The notes: generated by a model not told the origin, from the letters alone. A stretch of DNA of 64,000 nucleotides from Paenibacillaceae bacterium (GCA_900766135.1 CAAFUF010000016.1:1-64000); one strand, 5' to 3'. Shown: positions 1 to 8,800, numbered from the stretch's first letter. Made by a program: numbers and translations.

Positions 1-234
1 ATGTGCACCTCCCGTCAGCGTCAAGCGATCGGCACCTCCGTTAGCGCCAGGCAATTGGCGCCTCCGATGGCGCAGGCGATGTGCACCTCCCGTCAGCGTC
101 AAGCGATCGGCACCTCCGTTAGCGCCAGGCAATTGGCGCCTCCGATGGCGCAGGCGATGCGCACCTCCCGTCAGCGTCAAGCGATCGGCAACCTCTATTA
201 GCGCCAGGCGATCAGCCGCCTCCGTTAGTGTCAA
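1..234. repeat. 78-bp higher-order tandem repeat (built from ~13/26-bp units)
   Basis: Two near-identical 78-bp copies lie at 1-78 and 79-156, and a third, decayed copy runs from 157 to about 234. Each 78-mer splits into three related ~26-bp blocks that start with CACCTCC or CGCCTCC and contain a TTAGCG/CAGCG core, so 78 is 6 x 13. Because 78 is divisible by 3, one frame stays open as a 26-residue protein repeat, but no ribosome binding site or recognisable domain supports a gene. The array is cut by the window start, so its true length is unknown. Confidence 0.85.
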
Positions 235-486
235 GTTTGAGATGCCTCCTCACGCTGGTTCGACCATCGTACCGGGGCGGATCGGGCCAGGAGTAGCTCG
301 CGTTTGAGACCCACCGGGGAACTGCGCGACAGGGTTCGGGACAAGTTTTAACGAACATTTTTCGAAGGTCGCGCATACACTTAGGAACACGAAAAACCAA
401 GAACCGGGCAGGAATGCCCGGAAGTGGATTCCGGCCGCACGTGAAATACCGGCAGCGGGGGGGAGCTCCGGAATCAAAGGAGGAAG
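235..486. other. gene-free stretch upstream of pgpA
   Basis: No convincing gene is visible in this 250-bp stretch. It holds one short GC-rich hairpin (CCGGGC at 404-409 pairing with GCCCGG at 416-421) without a clear T-run, and ends in the strong ribosome binding site AAAGGAGGA (476-484) of the next gene. Confidence 0.6.
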
Positions 487-492
487 ATGCGT

Positions 493-987
493 ATGTCATA
501 CGAACTGGCGGAAGCGCAGCTACTGCGCCGTGGCGTCAAGCTGGAGGAAATCGCTCAAATTGTGCATTCGCTGCAAATGGCGTATCATGAGGATCTGACG
601 CTGGACCAATGCTTGGATAGCGTAAAGGCCGTGCTGCAAAAAAGAGAAGTCCAATATACCCTGTTTACCGGGATCGCCCTCGACGAACTGGCCGAGCAGA
701 AGCGGCTTCCGGAACCCTTGCAGGCGATCATGGAGGCCGACGAGCCGCTTTATGGGGTGGATGAGACGATGGCGCTGGGCATTACGAGCGTGTTCGGGAT
801 GATCGGCCTGACGAGCTTCGGTTATTTGGACAAGGTCAAACCGCAAATCATCGGCAAGCTGAACAATCAGGGGGACCGCATTCACGTCTATCTTGACGAT
901 TTGGTCGCGGGCCTCGCGGCGGCGGCTTCCGCCCGAATAGCCCATAAACACGAGCAGGCTGCAACTTACCCTTCTAGTCCTTCTTGA
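493..987 (+). CDS. phosphatidylglycerophosphatase A family protein (YutG-like)
   Basis: The 164-residue protein resembles the PgpA/YutG family, which dephosphorylates phosphatidylglycerophosphate or acts on related lipid phosphates at the membrane. The N-terminal part is a soluble helical segment. The middle has the family signature with a hydrophobic GITSVFGMIGLTSFGYLD stretch and a conserved HVYLDDLVAGL region near the C-terminus. Two in-frame ATGs occur. The one at 493 sits 9 nt after the GGAGG core (479-483), while the one at 487 is only 3 nt away, so 493 is preferred. No operon partner is close. Assignment is by family likeness, and substrate specificity is not shown. Confidence 0.75.
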   Translation: MSYELAEAQLLRRGVKLEEIAQIVHSLQMAYHEDLTLDQCLDSVKAVLQKREVQYTLFTGIALDELAEQKRLPEPLQAIMEADEPLYGVDETMALGITSVFGMIGLTSFGYLDKVKPQIIGKLNNQGDRIHVYLDDLVAGLAAAASARIAHKHEQAATYPSSPS

Positions 988-1120
988 CGAGAAACGGCAT
1001 TCCGCGTCCTGCGCCCCGCCCCACAATCGCCTATACCGCCCTCCTATCGCAGCGCGGGGCTCACGGCAATTCCTTGCTTCGGGCCGCTTGCGGCGCGGTT
1101 TTCCTTTTGTTGCGGGAAAT

Positions 1121-1150
1121 TTGAAAATTATGTTATCATTACTCTATTAT
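1121..1150 (+). promoter_or_regulatory. putative sigma-A promoter
   Basis: TTGAAA (1121-1126), an 18-bp spacer and TATTAT (1145-1150) lie 40 bp before the start of the small protein at 1190. The match is moderate and the assignment is inferred. Confidence 0.45.
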
Positions 1151-1189
1151 ACGGGCTCAAAGATAAGGTTAGGGGGCTTTGAAAAGGGC

Positions 1190-1378
1190 ATGTGGACCGT
1201 TATGTATATCGCGCCTACCGCTAAAGTTGCGGATATGATCAAGACGAAACTCACCGAAGAAGGCTTTCTCGTCCAAACACGTCCTGTTAATTTATCCAAA
1301 CAGCAGTTTGAGATTCTGGTTCCTTCCGGGGAATTGGAAGAAGTGCAAGAAGTGTTGAATTCGATTTTGCATCCTTAA
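1190..1378 (+). CDS. small DUF2007-like protein upstream of accD
   Basis: This is a 62-residue acidic protein starting MWTVMYIAPTAKVADMIK. It has the beta-alpha-beta pattern of DUF2007-like 'signal transducing' mini-proteins: an N-terminal strand, a helix with LTEEGF, and a C-terminal VPSGELEEVQEVL helix. An upstream extension to 1088 exists but has no ribosome binding site. The ATG at 1190 follows GAAAAGGGC. It lies 118 bp before accD on the same strand and may be cotranscribed with it. The function is unknown, and the family call is by pattern only. Confidence 0.6.
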   Translation: MWTVMYIAPTAKVADMIKTKLTEEGFLVQTRPVNLSKQQFEILVPSGELEEVQEVLNSILHP

Positions 1379-1495
1379 CGGGGATTCGGATTCCTCGTTG
1401 CAGATGAGGCCTGGGAGTGTGGGTTCATAAGGGTCGGCTGAGGTTTAAGACTTTTGGGACTGCCACGATAAATAAACGGCTGAAGAGGTGTAGTT

Positions 1496-2389
1496 GTGTT
1501 CAAAGATTTGTTTCAGAAGAAGAGGAAGTACGCGACCATTCCCTCAGGACGGACCGGCAGCGAAGAGGGCTCTCCGCAGGCGGAACGCCCCAAACGCGAA
1601 ATTCCGGAAGGTCTGATGAATAAATGCGGCCGCTGCGGCGCGATTCAATACAGTAAAGAGTTGGAGAAGAATCTGATGGTCTGCCCGTCCTGCGGGCACC
1701 ATATGCGCTTGAACGCCATGGAGCGGGTTCGCTATACGTTTGATGAAGATAGCTTTAAGGAGTACGATGCGGACCTTGTTTCCGTCGATCCGTTGGAATT
1801 CCCGGGGTATGCCAGCAAGCTGGAGCAGCAAACCTTGAAATCGGGACTTCGCGAAGCGGTCGTCACCGGCGAGGGAACCATCCTTGGGTTTCCTGTCGTA
1901 GCCGCAGTGATGAGCTTTGATTTTTTCTCCGGGAGCATGGGTTCGGTTGTCGGGGAAAAAATCACGCGCGCCATTGAAGCCGCTACCGAGAAACGCCTGC
2001 CGATGATCATCTTCTCGACGTCGGGCGGCGCGCGGATGCAGGAGAGCATTCTCAGTTTGATGCAGATGGCCAAGACGAGCGCCGCACTGGCCCGGCTCAG
2101 CGAACATGGCGGGCTTTATATATCGGTCATTACGGACCCGACGACGGGCGGCGTATCGGCCAGCTTTGCCATGCTTGGCGACATCATTGTGGCCGAGCCC
2201 GGTGCCGTCTTCGGTTTTGCCGGGAGAATCGTGATCGAGCAGACGATCCGTCAGAAGCTTCCGGATGATTTCCAAACGGCGGAGTTCAACCTGCAGCACG
2301 GTCAGATCGATCTTGTCGTCCACCGGAAGGACATGAAGTCGACGCTGGCGAAATTGCTAGATTTGCACGGCGTGAAGGGGGGAGCATAA
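1496..2389 (+). CDS. accD: acetyl-CoA carboxylase carboxyltransferase subunit beta
   Basis: AccD with AccA forms the carboxyltransferase that moves CO2 from biotin carboxyl carrier protein to acetyl-CoA, the first committed step of fatty acid synthesis. The 297-residue protein has the N-terminal zinc ribbon (CGRCG and CPSCG, near residues 43-65), then the crotonase-like carboxyltransferase fold with SGGARMQES and TTGGVSASFA. The start is GTG at 1496, preceded by AGAGGTG. The stop at 2387-2389 directly abuts the accA ATG, which indicates translational coupling for equal subunit amounts. Length and motifs are normal for the family. Confidence 0.97.
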   Translation: MFKDLFQKKRKYATIPSGRTGSEEGSPQAERPKREIPEGLMNKCGRCGAIQYSKELEKNLMVCPSCGHHMRLNAMERVRYTFDEDSFKEYDADLVSVDPLEFPGYASKLEQQTLKSGLREAVVTGEGTILGFPVVAAVMSFDFFSGSMGSVVGEKITRAIEAATEKRLPMIIFSTSGGARMQESILSLMQMAKTSAALARLSEHGGLYISVITDPTTGGVSASFAMLGDIIVAEPGAVFGFAGRIVIEQTIRQKLPDDFQTAEFNLQHGQIDLVVHRKDMKSTLAKLLDLHGVKGGA

Positions 2390-3466
2390 ATGGCAGGCGA
2401 ATTGCCTTTTGAGACGCCTCTCGTGAAGCTGCGCGAGAAGATTCAGGAACTGGAGCAGTTTGGCAGCGAGAAGGGCATCGATTTTACGGAAGAGATCGCG
2501 CGTTTGGAAGAGCGTTACCGTCAGCTGGAGGAAGAGATTTACAGCAGCATATCTCCTTCGCAAAAAATGCACCTGGCCCGTCATCACCAGCGCCCGACAT
2601 CACTGGACATGATCGGCCTGATCTTTGAGGAATTCATCGAGCTCCACGGGGATCGGGTATTCGGCGACGACCTGGCCGTCGTTGGCGGACTGGCCAAGCT
2701 TGGCGGCGTGCCGGTAACGGTCATCGGACAGCAGCGGGGGAAGGATACGAAAGACAACATCGCCCGCTTCTTCGGGAGCGCGCATCCGGAAGGCTTCCGC
2801 AAAGCGCTGCGGCTGATGCAGCAAGCGGACAAGTTCCGCCGTCCGATCATTACGTTCATCGACACGAAGGGGGCTTACCCGGGAATTACGGCGGAGGAGC
2901 GCGGGCAATCGGAAGCGATCGCCCGGAACCTGCGCGATATGTCGATGCTTCGGGTGCCCGTCATTTGCGTCGTTCTTGGAGAGGGAGGAAGCGGCGGCGC
3001 GCTGGCGCTTGGCGTAGGCAACCGCGTGTTGATGCTGGAGAACGCCATCTATTCCGTCATTTCGCCGAACGGAGCGGCCTCCATCCTTTGGAAGGACGCC
3101 TCGAAGGCCGATCAGGCGGCGGAAGCGATGAAAATCACCGCGCAAGACCTGCTGGAGATGGGGGTAATCGAAGAGATCGTTCCCGAACCGCGCGGCGGCG
3201 CGCACCGGGATTACGATTCGACTGCGGAGGCCATCAAAGCGGCGCTGCACCGCCATTTGGATGAGTTGTCCAACCTGCATCCCGATGAGCTGGTGGAAGA
3301 CCGCTACCGGAAATTCCGCAAAATCGGCGAGTTTCAGGTGGCCGGCAAGGCGGCCGCACGGGATGGCGTAGCCGAAGTTGCCGGCATGAACGAGGACAAG
3401 GCGCCTTCGGACGCGTCGGGCGAATCGGCGGCTGCCTCGGAGGTCCAACCCGCCGAGCAAAGTTAA
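2390..3466 (+). CDS. accA: acetyl-CoA carboxylase carboxyltransferase subunit alpha
   Basis: This is the partner of AccD in the carboxyltransferase complex. It has an N-terminal helical segment (roughly residues 1-60), then the carboxyltransferase core with RGKDTKDN, FIDTKGAYPG and GEGGSGGALALG. At 358 residues it is some 35 residues longer than typical AccA; the excess is a low-complexity Ala/Glu/Ser tail after residue ~315 and probably dispensable. The ATG follows the accD stop with no gap. A hairpin terminator follows, so accDA form a closed unit with no pfkA behind them. Confidence 0.97.
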   Translation: MAGELPFETPLVKLREKIQELEQFGSEKGIDFTEEIARLEERYRQLEEEIYSSISPSQKMHLARHHQRPTSLDMIGLIFEEFIELHGDRVFGDDLAVVGGLAKLGGVPVTVIGQQRGKDTKDNIARFFGSAHPEGFRKALRLMQQADKFRRPIITFIDTKGAYPGITAEERGQSEAIARNLRDMSMLRVPVICVVLGEGGSGGALALGVGNRVLMLENAIYSVISPNGAASILWKDASKADQAAEAMKITAQDLLEMGVIEEIVPEPRGGAHRDYDSTAEAIKAALHRHLDELSNLHPDELVEDRYRKFRKIGEFQVAGKAAARDGVAEVAGMNEDKAPSDASGESAAASEVQPAEQS

Positions 3467-3479
3467 AGATCCAAAGCGA

Positions 3480-3525
3480 TAACCTTACGGGTGGCCCCGA
3501 TCGGGGACCTGCGGCAAGGTTATTT
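3480..3525 (+). terminator. terminator-like hairpin after accA
   Basis: TAACCTT...AAGGTTA arms enclose a second GC-rich stem (GGCCCCGATCGGGG), followed by TTTTCG. It fits a terminator for accDA. Confidence 0.6.
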
Positions 3526-3714
3526 TCGCTGTCTCGGGGAATACTGGAAATTTAGCGCCATGACGAGGCGCGCTGGCCCTAGCCGAAAGGCATGCCTTGA
3601 AGGAATATTCGTTACAATATGATAAACTTCCTATACAAATCGACAAAACTATAGTAAATTTAGTTGTTGGAAAAGATTATATAGAGAGAACTATTTTAAA
3701 CGGAGGAAACCCAA

Positions 3715-5136
3715 ATGCGCAAAACAAAAATCGTATGTACTATCGGTCCTTCTAGTGAATCGTTAGAAAACATCAAGAAGCTGATGATGGCCGGAATGAA
3801 CGTGGCTCGCCTGAACTTCTCCCACGGTGATTTTGAGGAGCATGGCAACCGGATCAAAACGATCCGTCAAGCGAGCGCGGAGCTGGGGAAATCGATCGCC
3901 ATACTGTTGGACACCAAAGGTCCTGAAATCCGTACCGGCAAGTTGAAAGAAGAACCGATCGAGCTGGTACAAGACGAATTCCTTACCTTGACGACCGAAG
4001 AAATCCTCGGCGACAAGGAACGGATCTCCATTACGTACAAAGAGCTTCCCGGAGACGTGGAAGTCGGTTCGACGATTCTGATCGACGACGGTTTGATCGG
4101 TTTGACGGTCGTTGAAATTCAAGGTACGGAAATCAAATGCCGCATCGTCAATGGCGGTACCATTAAGAGCAAAAAAGGCGTTAACGTACCCGGCGTAAAC
4201 ATTTCCCTGCCTGGCATCACCGAGAAAGACGCTAACGATATCAAATTCGGGATCGAGCAAGGCATCGATTTTATTGCGGCTTCCTTCGTTCGTAAAGCGA
4301 GCGACGTGCTTGAAATTCGTCAATTGCTAGAGAAAAACAACGCAACTCATATCCAAATCATCTCTAAAATCGAAAACCAACAAGGCGTTGACAACCTCGA
4401 TGAAATCCTGGAAGTCTCCGACGGCCTGATGGTTGCCCGCGGCGACCTTGGCGTGGAAATTCCTGCGGAAGACGTGCCGCTCGTGCAAAAACGCATGATC
4501 GAGAAATGTAACCGCGTCGGTAAACCGGTCATCACCGCTACGCAAATGCTCGACTCCATGCAGCGCAACCCAAGACCTACCCGTGCGGAAGCGAGTGACG
4601 TGGCGAACGCGATCTTCGACGGTACGGACGCCATCATGCTCTCCGGCGAAACGGCTGCCGGGAAATATCCGGTGGAATCGGTATTGACGATGTCCCGCAT
4701 CGCAGAGAAAGCGGAGTCCGCTTTGGAATACCGCGAAATTTTCATCAAGCAAAGCAACGCGCAACAAACGACCGTAACCGAAGCGATCAGCCAAGCCGTT
4801 GCCAACTCGGCGCTGGAGCTGAACGCTAAAGCGATCATTACTTCGACGGAAACCGGTTATACGGCGCGGATGGTTTCCAAATACCGTCCGAAAGCGCCGA
4901 TCATCGCAGTGACGACCGAAGAACAGACCTTGCGCCGCCTGGCCCTGAACTGGGGCGTAACGCCGGTGAAAGGCGATACGGCCAGCACGACGGACGAAAT
5001 GTTCGACAAAGCGATGAAGGGCGGCCTGGATTCCGGACTGGTGAAGGAGGGCGACCTCGTCGTCATTACCGCCGGGGTACCACTCGGACGTTCCGGTTCG
5101 ACGAATCTGGTGAAGATCGGACAAATCCGCAAGTAG
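3715..5136 (+). CDS. pyk: pyruvate kinase
   Basis: Pyruvate kinase converts phosphoenolpyruvate and ADP to pyruvate and ATP, the last step of glycolysis. The N-terminal part has NFSHGD and DTKGPEIRTG. The active-site lysine region IISKIENQQG, the MVARGDLGVEIP motif and the ATQMLDSM motif are all present, and the C-terminal allosteric domain follows. At 473 residues it lacks the extra phosphohistidine-type domain that lengthens the B. subtilis enzyme to about 585. The ATG follows GGAGGAAACCCAA. In B. subtilis pfkA lies between accA and this gene; here only a 248-bp non-coding gap is found. A strong terminator follows. Confidence 0.97.
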   Translation: MRKTKIVCTIGPSSESLENIKKLMMAGMNVARLNFSHGDFEEHGNRIKTIRQASAELGKSIAILLDTKGPEIRTGKLKEEPIELVQDEFLTLTTEEILGDKERISITYKELPGDVEVGSTILIDDGLIGLTVVEIQGTEIKCRIVNGGTIKSKKGVNVPGVNISLPGITEKDANDIKFGIEQGIDFIAASFVRKASDVLEIRQLLEKNNATHIQIISKIENQQGVDNLDEILEVSDGLMVARGDLGVEIPAEDVPLVQKRMIEKCNRVGKPVITATQMLDSMQRNPRPTRAEASDVANAIFDGTDAIMLSGETAAGKYPVESVLTMSRIAEKAESALEYREIFIKQSNAQQTTVTEAISQAVANSALELNAKAIITSTETGYTARMVSKYRPKAPIIAVTTEEQTLRRLALNWGVTPVKGDTASTTDEMFDKAMKGGLDSGLVKEGDLVVITAGVPLGRSGSTNLVKIGQIRK

Positions 5137-5176
5137 TCGTTAGGTTCAAATAAATTGACGAATCGTCGCAAAAAAA

Positions 5177-5214
5177 GAGGCAATGGGGCCCGCTCGGGGA
5201 CCATTGCTTTTTTT
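5177..5214 (+). terminator. Rho-independent terminator after pyk
   Basis: The stem GGCAATGG / CCATTGCT is followed by TTTTTTT. Confidence 0.85.
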
Positions 5215-5268
5215 GCCGCTGCACTGTTGTGGAGAGGTTAACCTGAATTCTGGAAAGGAGCGGAGCGC

Positions 5269-5688
5269 GTGTACGTATGCGAAGTGTCCATTGAGCCGAA
5301 ATATTCGGAGTTCGATATGATGGGGATTATCTACCATGCCCACTACCTGGAATGGTTCGAGTTGGGGAGGCTGCAGTTGAGCCGAAATCTCGGCTTTGAT
5401 TATTTCGAAATGGAGCAGGCGGGGTATATCTCGCCCGTCCATGAAATGAAGGTGGAATACAAACGCGGGATCCGTTATGGCGAAACCGTGCTGCTGAAGA
5501 CGCGGGTCATCGAGAACAGCGGAGTCAAAACCGCTTACGGCTATGAGGTGTACAACGGGGAAGGCACGCTTTGCGTAGAGGGGTCCTCTTCCCATTACGT
5601 CGTTCGCCGCGAGGACTTCAAACCGGTTCAGTTCAAGAAGGTATTTCCGGAATGGCATGCGGCGCTGGAAGAAGCCCGAAAACCGTGA
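5269..5688 (+). CDS. acyl-CoA thioesterase, 4HBT/YbgC hotdog family
   Basis: This is a 139-residue single-domain hotdog thioesterase. The signature is FDMMGIIYHAHYLEWFELGR near residues 16-35, where the aspartate (D17) is the catalytic residue of the YbgC type. Such enzymes hydrolyse acyl- or hydroxybenzoyl-CoA in the cytosol; the actual substrate cannot be read from sequence. The start is GTG at 5269 after AAAGGAG. It sits 65 bp before fxsA on the same strand, between pyk and fxsA. Confidence 0.85.
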   Translation: MYVCEVSIEPKYSEFDMMGIIYHAHYLEWFELGRLQLSRNLGFDYFEMEQAGYISPVHEMKVEYKRGIRYGETVLLKTRVIENSGVKTAYGYEVYNGEGTLCVEGSSSHYVVRREDFKPVQFKKVFPEWHAALEEARKP

Positions 5689-5753
5689 ATTTTGATTATC
5701 CGGCGCGGAGGCGGTAAAATACAAGTACAGGAAAGTGATAAAGGAGTCCTGAT

Positions 5754-6146
5754 ATGCGTAAATGGATAGCCGCTCTCATCGTGTTGATTCCGATCGTAGA
5801 ATTTTGGGGGTATATGTATGTCGGCGAAAGGTTGGGCGTCGGCAAAACGATCTTTCTGACGCTGGCGACCTCCGTGATCGGCGGGTTGATGATGCAATTT
5901 GAAGGGCGTAAAGTGCTGGCGGATGCCAAAGCCCAAATGAGCGGCGGACAGATTCCGGGACGCATGGTTCTGGATGGATTATGCGTGTTTGCCGGCGGAA
6001 TCCTGCTGTTGATCCCCGGCTTCATTACCGACATCATCGGATTTACGATGGTGTTCCCGCTAACGCGCGTGCTGTACCGGATCCCGCTCATGAAATGGGT
6101 CGGCAAAAAGATGAAAGACGGAACGATTACCTATTTCCGCCGTTAA
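5754..6146 (+). CDS. fxsA: FxsA family membrane protein
   Basis: This is a 130-residue integral membrane protein. An N-terminal hydrophobic helix (WIAALIVLIPIVEFWGYMYVG) is followed by a second segment and the family-typical GILLLIPGFITDIIGF near residues 82-97. The basic C-terminal tail is cytosolic. FxsA of E. coli relieves F-plasmid exclusion of phage T7 when overproduced; its normal role is unknown. It is followed by a bidirectional terminator shared with the convergent ytvI gene. Confidence 0.9.
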   Translation: MRKWIAALIVLIPIVEFWGYMYVGERLGVGKTIFLTLATSVIGGLMMQFEGRKVLADAKAQMSGGQIPGRMVLDGLCVFAGGILLLIPGFITDIIGFTMVFPLTRVLYRIPLMKWVGKKMKDGTITYFRR

Positions 6147-6163
6147 GCCCGAAACCATAAGAA

Positions 6164-6200
6164 AGGCATCTCGTCACGCAAGACGGGATGCCCTTTTTTT
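6164..6200. terminator. terminator between convergent fxsA and ytvI
   Basis: GGCATCTCGTC pairs with GACGGGATGCC, followed by TTTTTTT on the plus strand. It probably serves fxsA. Confidence 0.8.
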
Positions 6201-6217
6201 AAAAATCAAGCTGTTCG

Positions 6218-7336
6218 CTATCTCAGACGGCCGTGGACGATATAGTTTCGCAAATCGCGGACGACGCCGGCTCGGACGGCGGCCCCTAGTATAACCAGCG
6301 TGACCGGGCCGACGATCAGTCCCAATACGCCAAACAGCTTGAGGCCGACGAACATGGCGATCAGCGTGGGCAAGGGATCCAATCCCACGCTGCTGGCCAG
6401 CACCTTCGGTTCAATCAGCTGACGGGCGAGCAGGATAACCCCGTATAACACGGCAAGTCCGATCCCCAGCGTGACGTCGCCGGTGGCGAAGGCATAGATG
6501 AGCCAAGGGATCATCACCGTGCCGACGCCCAGATAAGGCAGCAAATCGACTAGCCCAATCAACAGGGCATAGGTAAAGGCGGAATCGACGCCCAGGATTA
6601 ACAGGCCTAAAAGGACGATAAACGCGGTGATGGAGATCATGATGAATTGGGCGCGGAGATAACCCGATAACGCCCGCTGCAAATCGCGCCAAATCGCGCC
6701 TGCGGTTTTGCGGAACGGCGCGGGGATCGAGGCCGCCAAAAACCGCATATCGCGCTCCCAGTGGCTGCTGATAAAAAAAGTAGCCAACAGGATCACGCCG
6801 AGAATGACTCCTAAATTCGGGAGGGAGGAGAGCAGGGTGACGATCGTTTCCAGCACGTTATTCACGAGGTGCGATACAAAGGATCCGACCCTTTCGGCGG
6901 TATTGTCGATATTTTTGTGAATCGTATTTTCGTAGCCGGGGTTATCGGCAATAAAACGGTTGATCTCGGTAATGATCGATTGAATGCCTTCGCTTTGCGT
7001 CCACGAGACAAACAGATTTCTCCATTCGGCGATGCGCAGATCAAAGGATTCGGCCAAGTGGATCAGCTCTTTGACAAGACGCGTCAACGCCGCGGACACG
7101 ATGATTCCCGCGCTGCCGAAATAAATGAGCAGCGAGAGTGTCACGGCCAGCCATTTCGGCACCCTAAGGCTCTTTTGAAGCCACAGGACGAACGGATTCA
7201 TCGCGTAGGAGATCAGCCAGGCGATCAAAAACGGATAAACGAGCGGGAGCAGCCAGTAGACCGCCAAGATGGAGCCGATCAGGACGACGCATATCCAGCT
7301 GCCGCGCAGCACGCGTTTGACGATCACGTGATCCAT
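6218..7336 (-). CDS. ytvI: sporulation integral membrane protein YtvI (AI-2E transporter-like family)
   Basis: This is a 372-residue polytopic membrane protein of the PF01594 permease family, close to YtvI of sporulating Bacilli. At least seven hydrophobic segments are visible: two near the N-terminus, one around residue 60-80, and four or five in the C-terminal half including LVDLLPYLGVGTVMIPW. The upstream ATG at 7363 has no good ribosome binding site, while the ATG at 7336 follows AAAAGGGG at good spacing, so it is chosen. It is convergent with fxsA and divergent from citZ. Its role in sporulation is inferred from the family name, and transport activity is not shown. Confidence 0.85.
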   Translation of the reverse strand: MDHVIVKRVLRGSWICVVLIGSILAVYWLLPLVYPFLIAWLISYAMNPFVLWLQKSLRVPKWLAVTLSLLIYFGSAGIIVSAALTRLVKELIHLAESFDLRIAEWRNLFVSWTQSEGIQSIITEINRFIADNPGYENTIHKNIDNTAERVGSFVSHLVNNVLETIVTLLSSLPNLGVILGVILLATFFISSHWERDMRFLAASIPAPFRKTAGAIWRDLQRALSGYLRAQFIMISITAFIVLLGLLILGVDSAFTYALLIGLVDLLPYLGVGTVMIPWLIYAFATGDVTLGIGLAVLYGVILLARQLIEPKVLASSVGLDPLPTLIAMFVGLKLFGVLGLIVGPVTLVILGAAVRAGVVRDLRNYIVHGRLR

Positions 7337-7449
7337 GTGGCATTTCCCCTTTTCCCAATACATGTCCTAGTTCTACTCTATTATTTGTCCGCCCCGAGTA
7401 TTCCGCCTCGAACATTTATCGAATAATGTGATATAATTCATTGCACAAC

Positions 7450-7486
7450 TGCAATCGTTTACAAAATTTCTTTATAGTTGTGATAA
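7450..7486 (+). promoter_or_regulatory. putative citZ promoter with overlapping cre-like site
   Basis: TTTACA (7458-7463), a 17-bp spacer and TGATAA (7481-7486) form a plausible sigma-A promoter about 200 bp before citZ. The 14-mer TGCAATCGTTTACA (7450-7463) matches the CcpA operator consensus TGWAANCGNTNWCA at 13 of 14 positions and covers the -35 box, a position that would repress. In B. subtilis citZ is repressed by CcpA and CcpC. Assignment here is inferred. Confidence 0.5.
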
Positions 7487-7687
7487 AATCATTTAATGTA
7501 CCCGGCGGTGCTGAAGCGGTTCCCATGTTTTCGGAAATCCAGTATGATGAAGAAGTAAGCAGTGGAGCTATATTTCTGCAAATGTAGGCTCGTTATTGCA
7601 TAACTTCGAAAATTTAAAACTTTCAATTTTGAAAATGTTTTCAGGGGCTTGTTTGCTCACAAAAAGTTAACAAAGGAGAGATGGTTC

Positions 7688-8800
7688 ATGACAGCTACGA
7701 AAGGCCTGGAAGGCATTGTTGCGGCAACCTCTTCGATCAGCTCCATTCATGATGGCGTACTCGCCTATCGTGGAATTAATATCGACGATTTGGCGGAACG
7801 TGCGAGTTTTGAAGAAACGGCTTATTTGTTATGGTACGGCAAATTGCCCAATCAAGCCGAGCTGGAACGCCTGCAGCAGCAATTGAGCGACTTCGCCGCA
7901 GTTCCTGGTGCGGTGCTTGAACAGATGAAGCTGTATCCGCAATCTGCTAACACGATGGCAGTGCTTCGTACTGCCGTATCGGCTCTTGCTTTGTATGATG
8001 AGAACGCCAACGACAACTCCCGCGAAAGCAACCAATTGAAGGCGATAAAACTCCAAACCCAAATTCCGACCCTGATCGCCGCATTTGCCCGTATCCGGGA
8101 AGGCAAGGAACCGGTCGCTCCGCTCAAGGACGTATCGATCGCGCATAACTTCCTGTATATGCTGACCGGAGAGGAGCCGGATCCCATCGCGATCCGCGCC
8201 TTGGATCAAGCGCTGGTGCTGCATGCCGACCACGAGCTGAACGCGTCGACGTTCTCCGCCCGCGTAACGATTGCGACGTTGTCCGACATTTATTCCGGAG
8301 TCACCTCGGCCATCGGCACCCTTAAGGGACCGCTGCACGGCGGGGCCAACGAAGCGGTAATGAATATGCTCGCCGAAATCGGGACGTTGGAGCAAGCCGA
8401 GCCGTATATTCAGAAGAAGCTGGCCAATAAGGAGAAAATCATGGGCTTCGGCCACCGCGTCTACAAGAACGGCGATCCGCGCGCGAAGCACTTGCAGAAT
8501 ATGTCGCGTCAGCTGAGCCTTTTGAAAGGCGACTCCACGTTGTACGATATTTCTGTCAAAGTGGAGCAGCTCGTTACCGGTCAAAAAGGGCTGAAGCCCA
8601 ACGTTGACTTTTATTCGGCTTCCGTCTACACGATGCTGGGCATTCCGCGCGACCTGTTTACGCCGATTTTTGCCATCAGCCGGTTGTCCGGTTGGACGGC
8701 GCACATTTTGGAGCAGTTGGAAGACAACCGCCTGATCCGTCCGCGTGCGGAATATACGGGCGTCACCAATCAGAAGTACGTTCCCATTGAATTAAGATAA
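7688..8800 (+). CDS. citZ: citrate synthase
   Basis: Citrate synthase joins oxaloacetate and acetyl-CoA to citrate at the head of the TCA cycle. This 370-residue protein starts MTATKGLEGIVAATSSIS, typical of the Gram-positive short type. Active-site regions are visible: LHADHELNAS, GPLHGGANE and MGFGHRVYKNGDPRA, and an aspartate in PNVDFYSA. The start at 7688 is set by AAAGGAGAG (7671-7679); the frame is open to 7649 but that extension has no ribosome binding site. icd follows on the same strand with 86 bp between them, so the two are likely one operon. Confidence 0.97.
   Translation: MTATKGLEGIVAATSSISSIHDGVLAYRGINIDDLAERASFEETAYLLWYGKLPNQAELERLQQQLSDFAAVPGAVLEQMKLYPQSANTMAVLRTAVSALALYDENANDNSRESNQLKAIKLQTQIPTLIAAFARIREGKEPVAPLKDVSIAHNFLYMLTGEEPDPIAIRALDQALVLHADHELNASTFSARVTIATLSDIYSGVTSAIGTLKGPLHGGANEAVMNMLAEIGTLEQAEPYIQKKLANKEKIMGFGHRVYKNGDPRAKHLQNMSRQLSLLKGDSTLYDISVKVEQLVTGQKGLKPNVDFYSASVYTMLGIPRDLFTPIFAISRLSGWTAHILEQLEDNRLIRPRAEYTGVTNQKYVPIELR

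Noticed and set aside
1..234. CRISPR array at the window start
   Set aside because: The repeats are contiguous 78-mers without unique spacers of constant length, and no cas genes are present.
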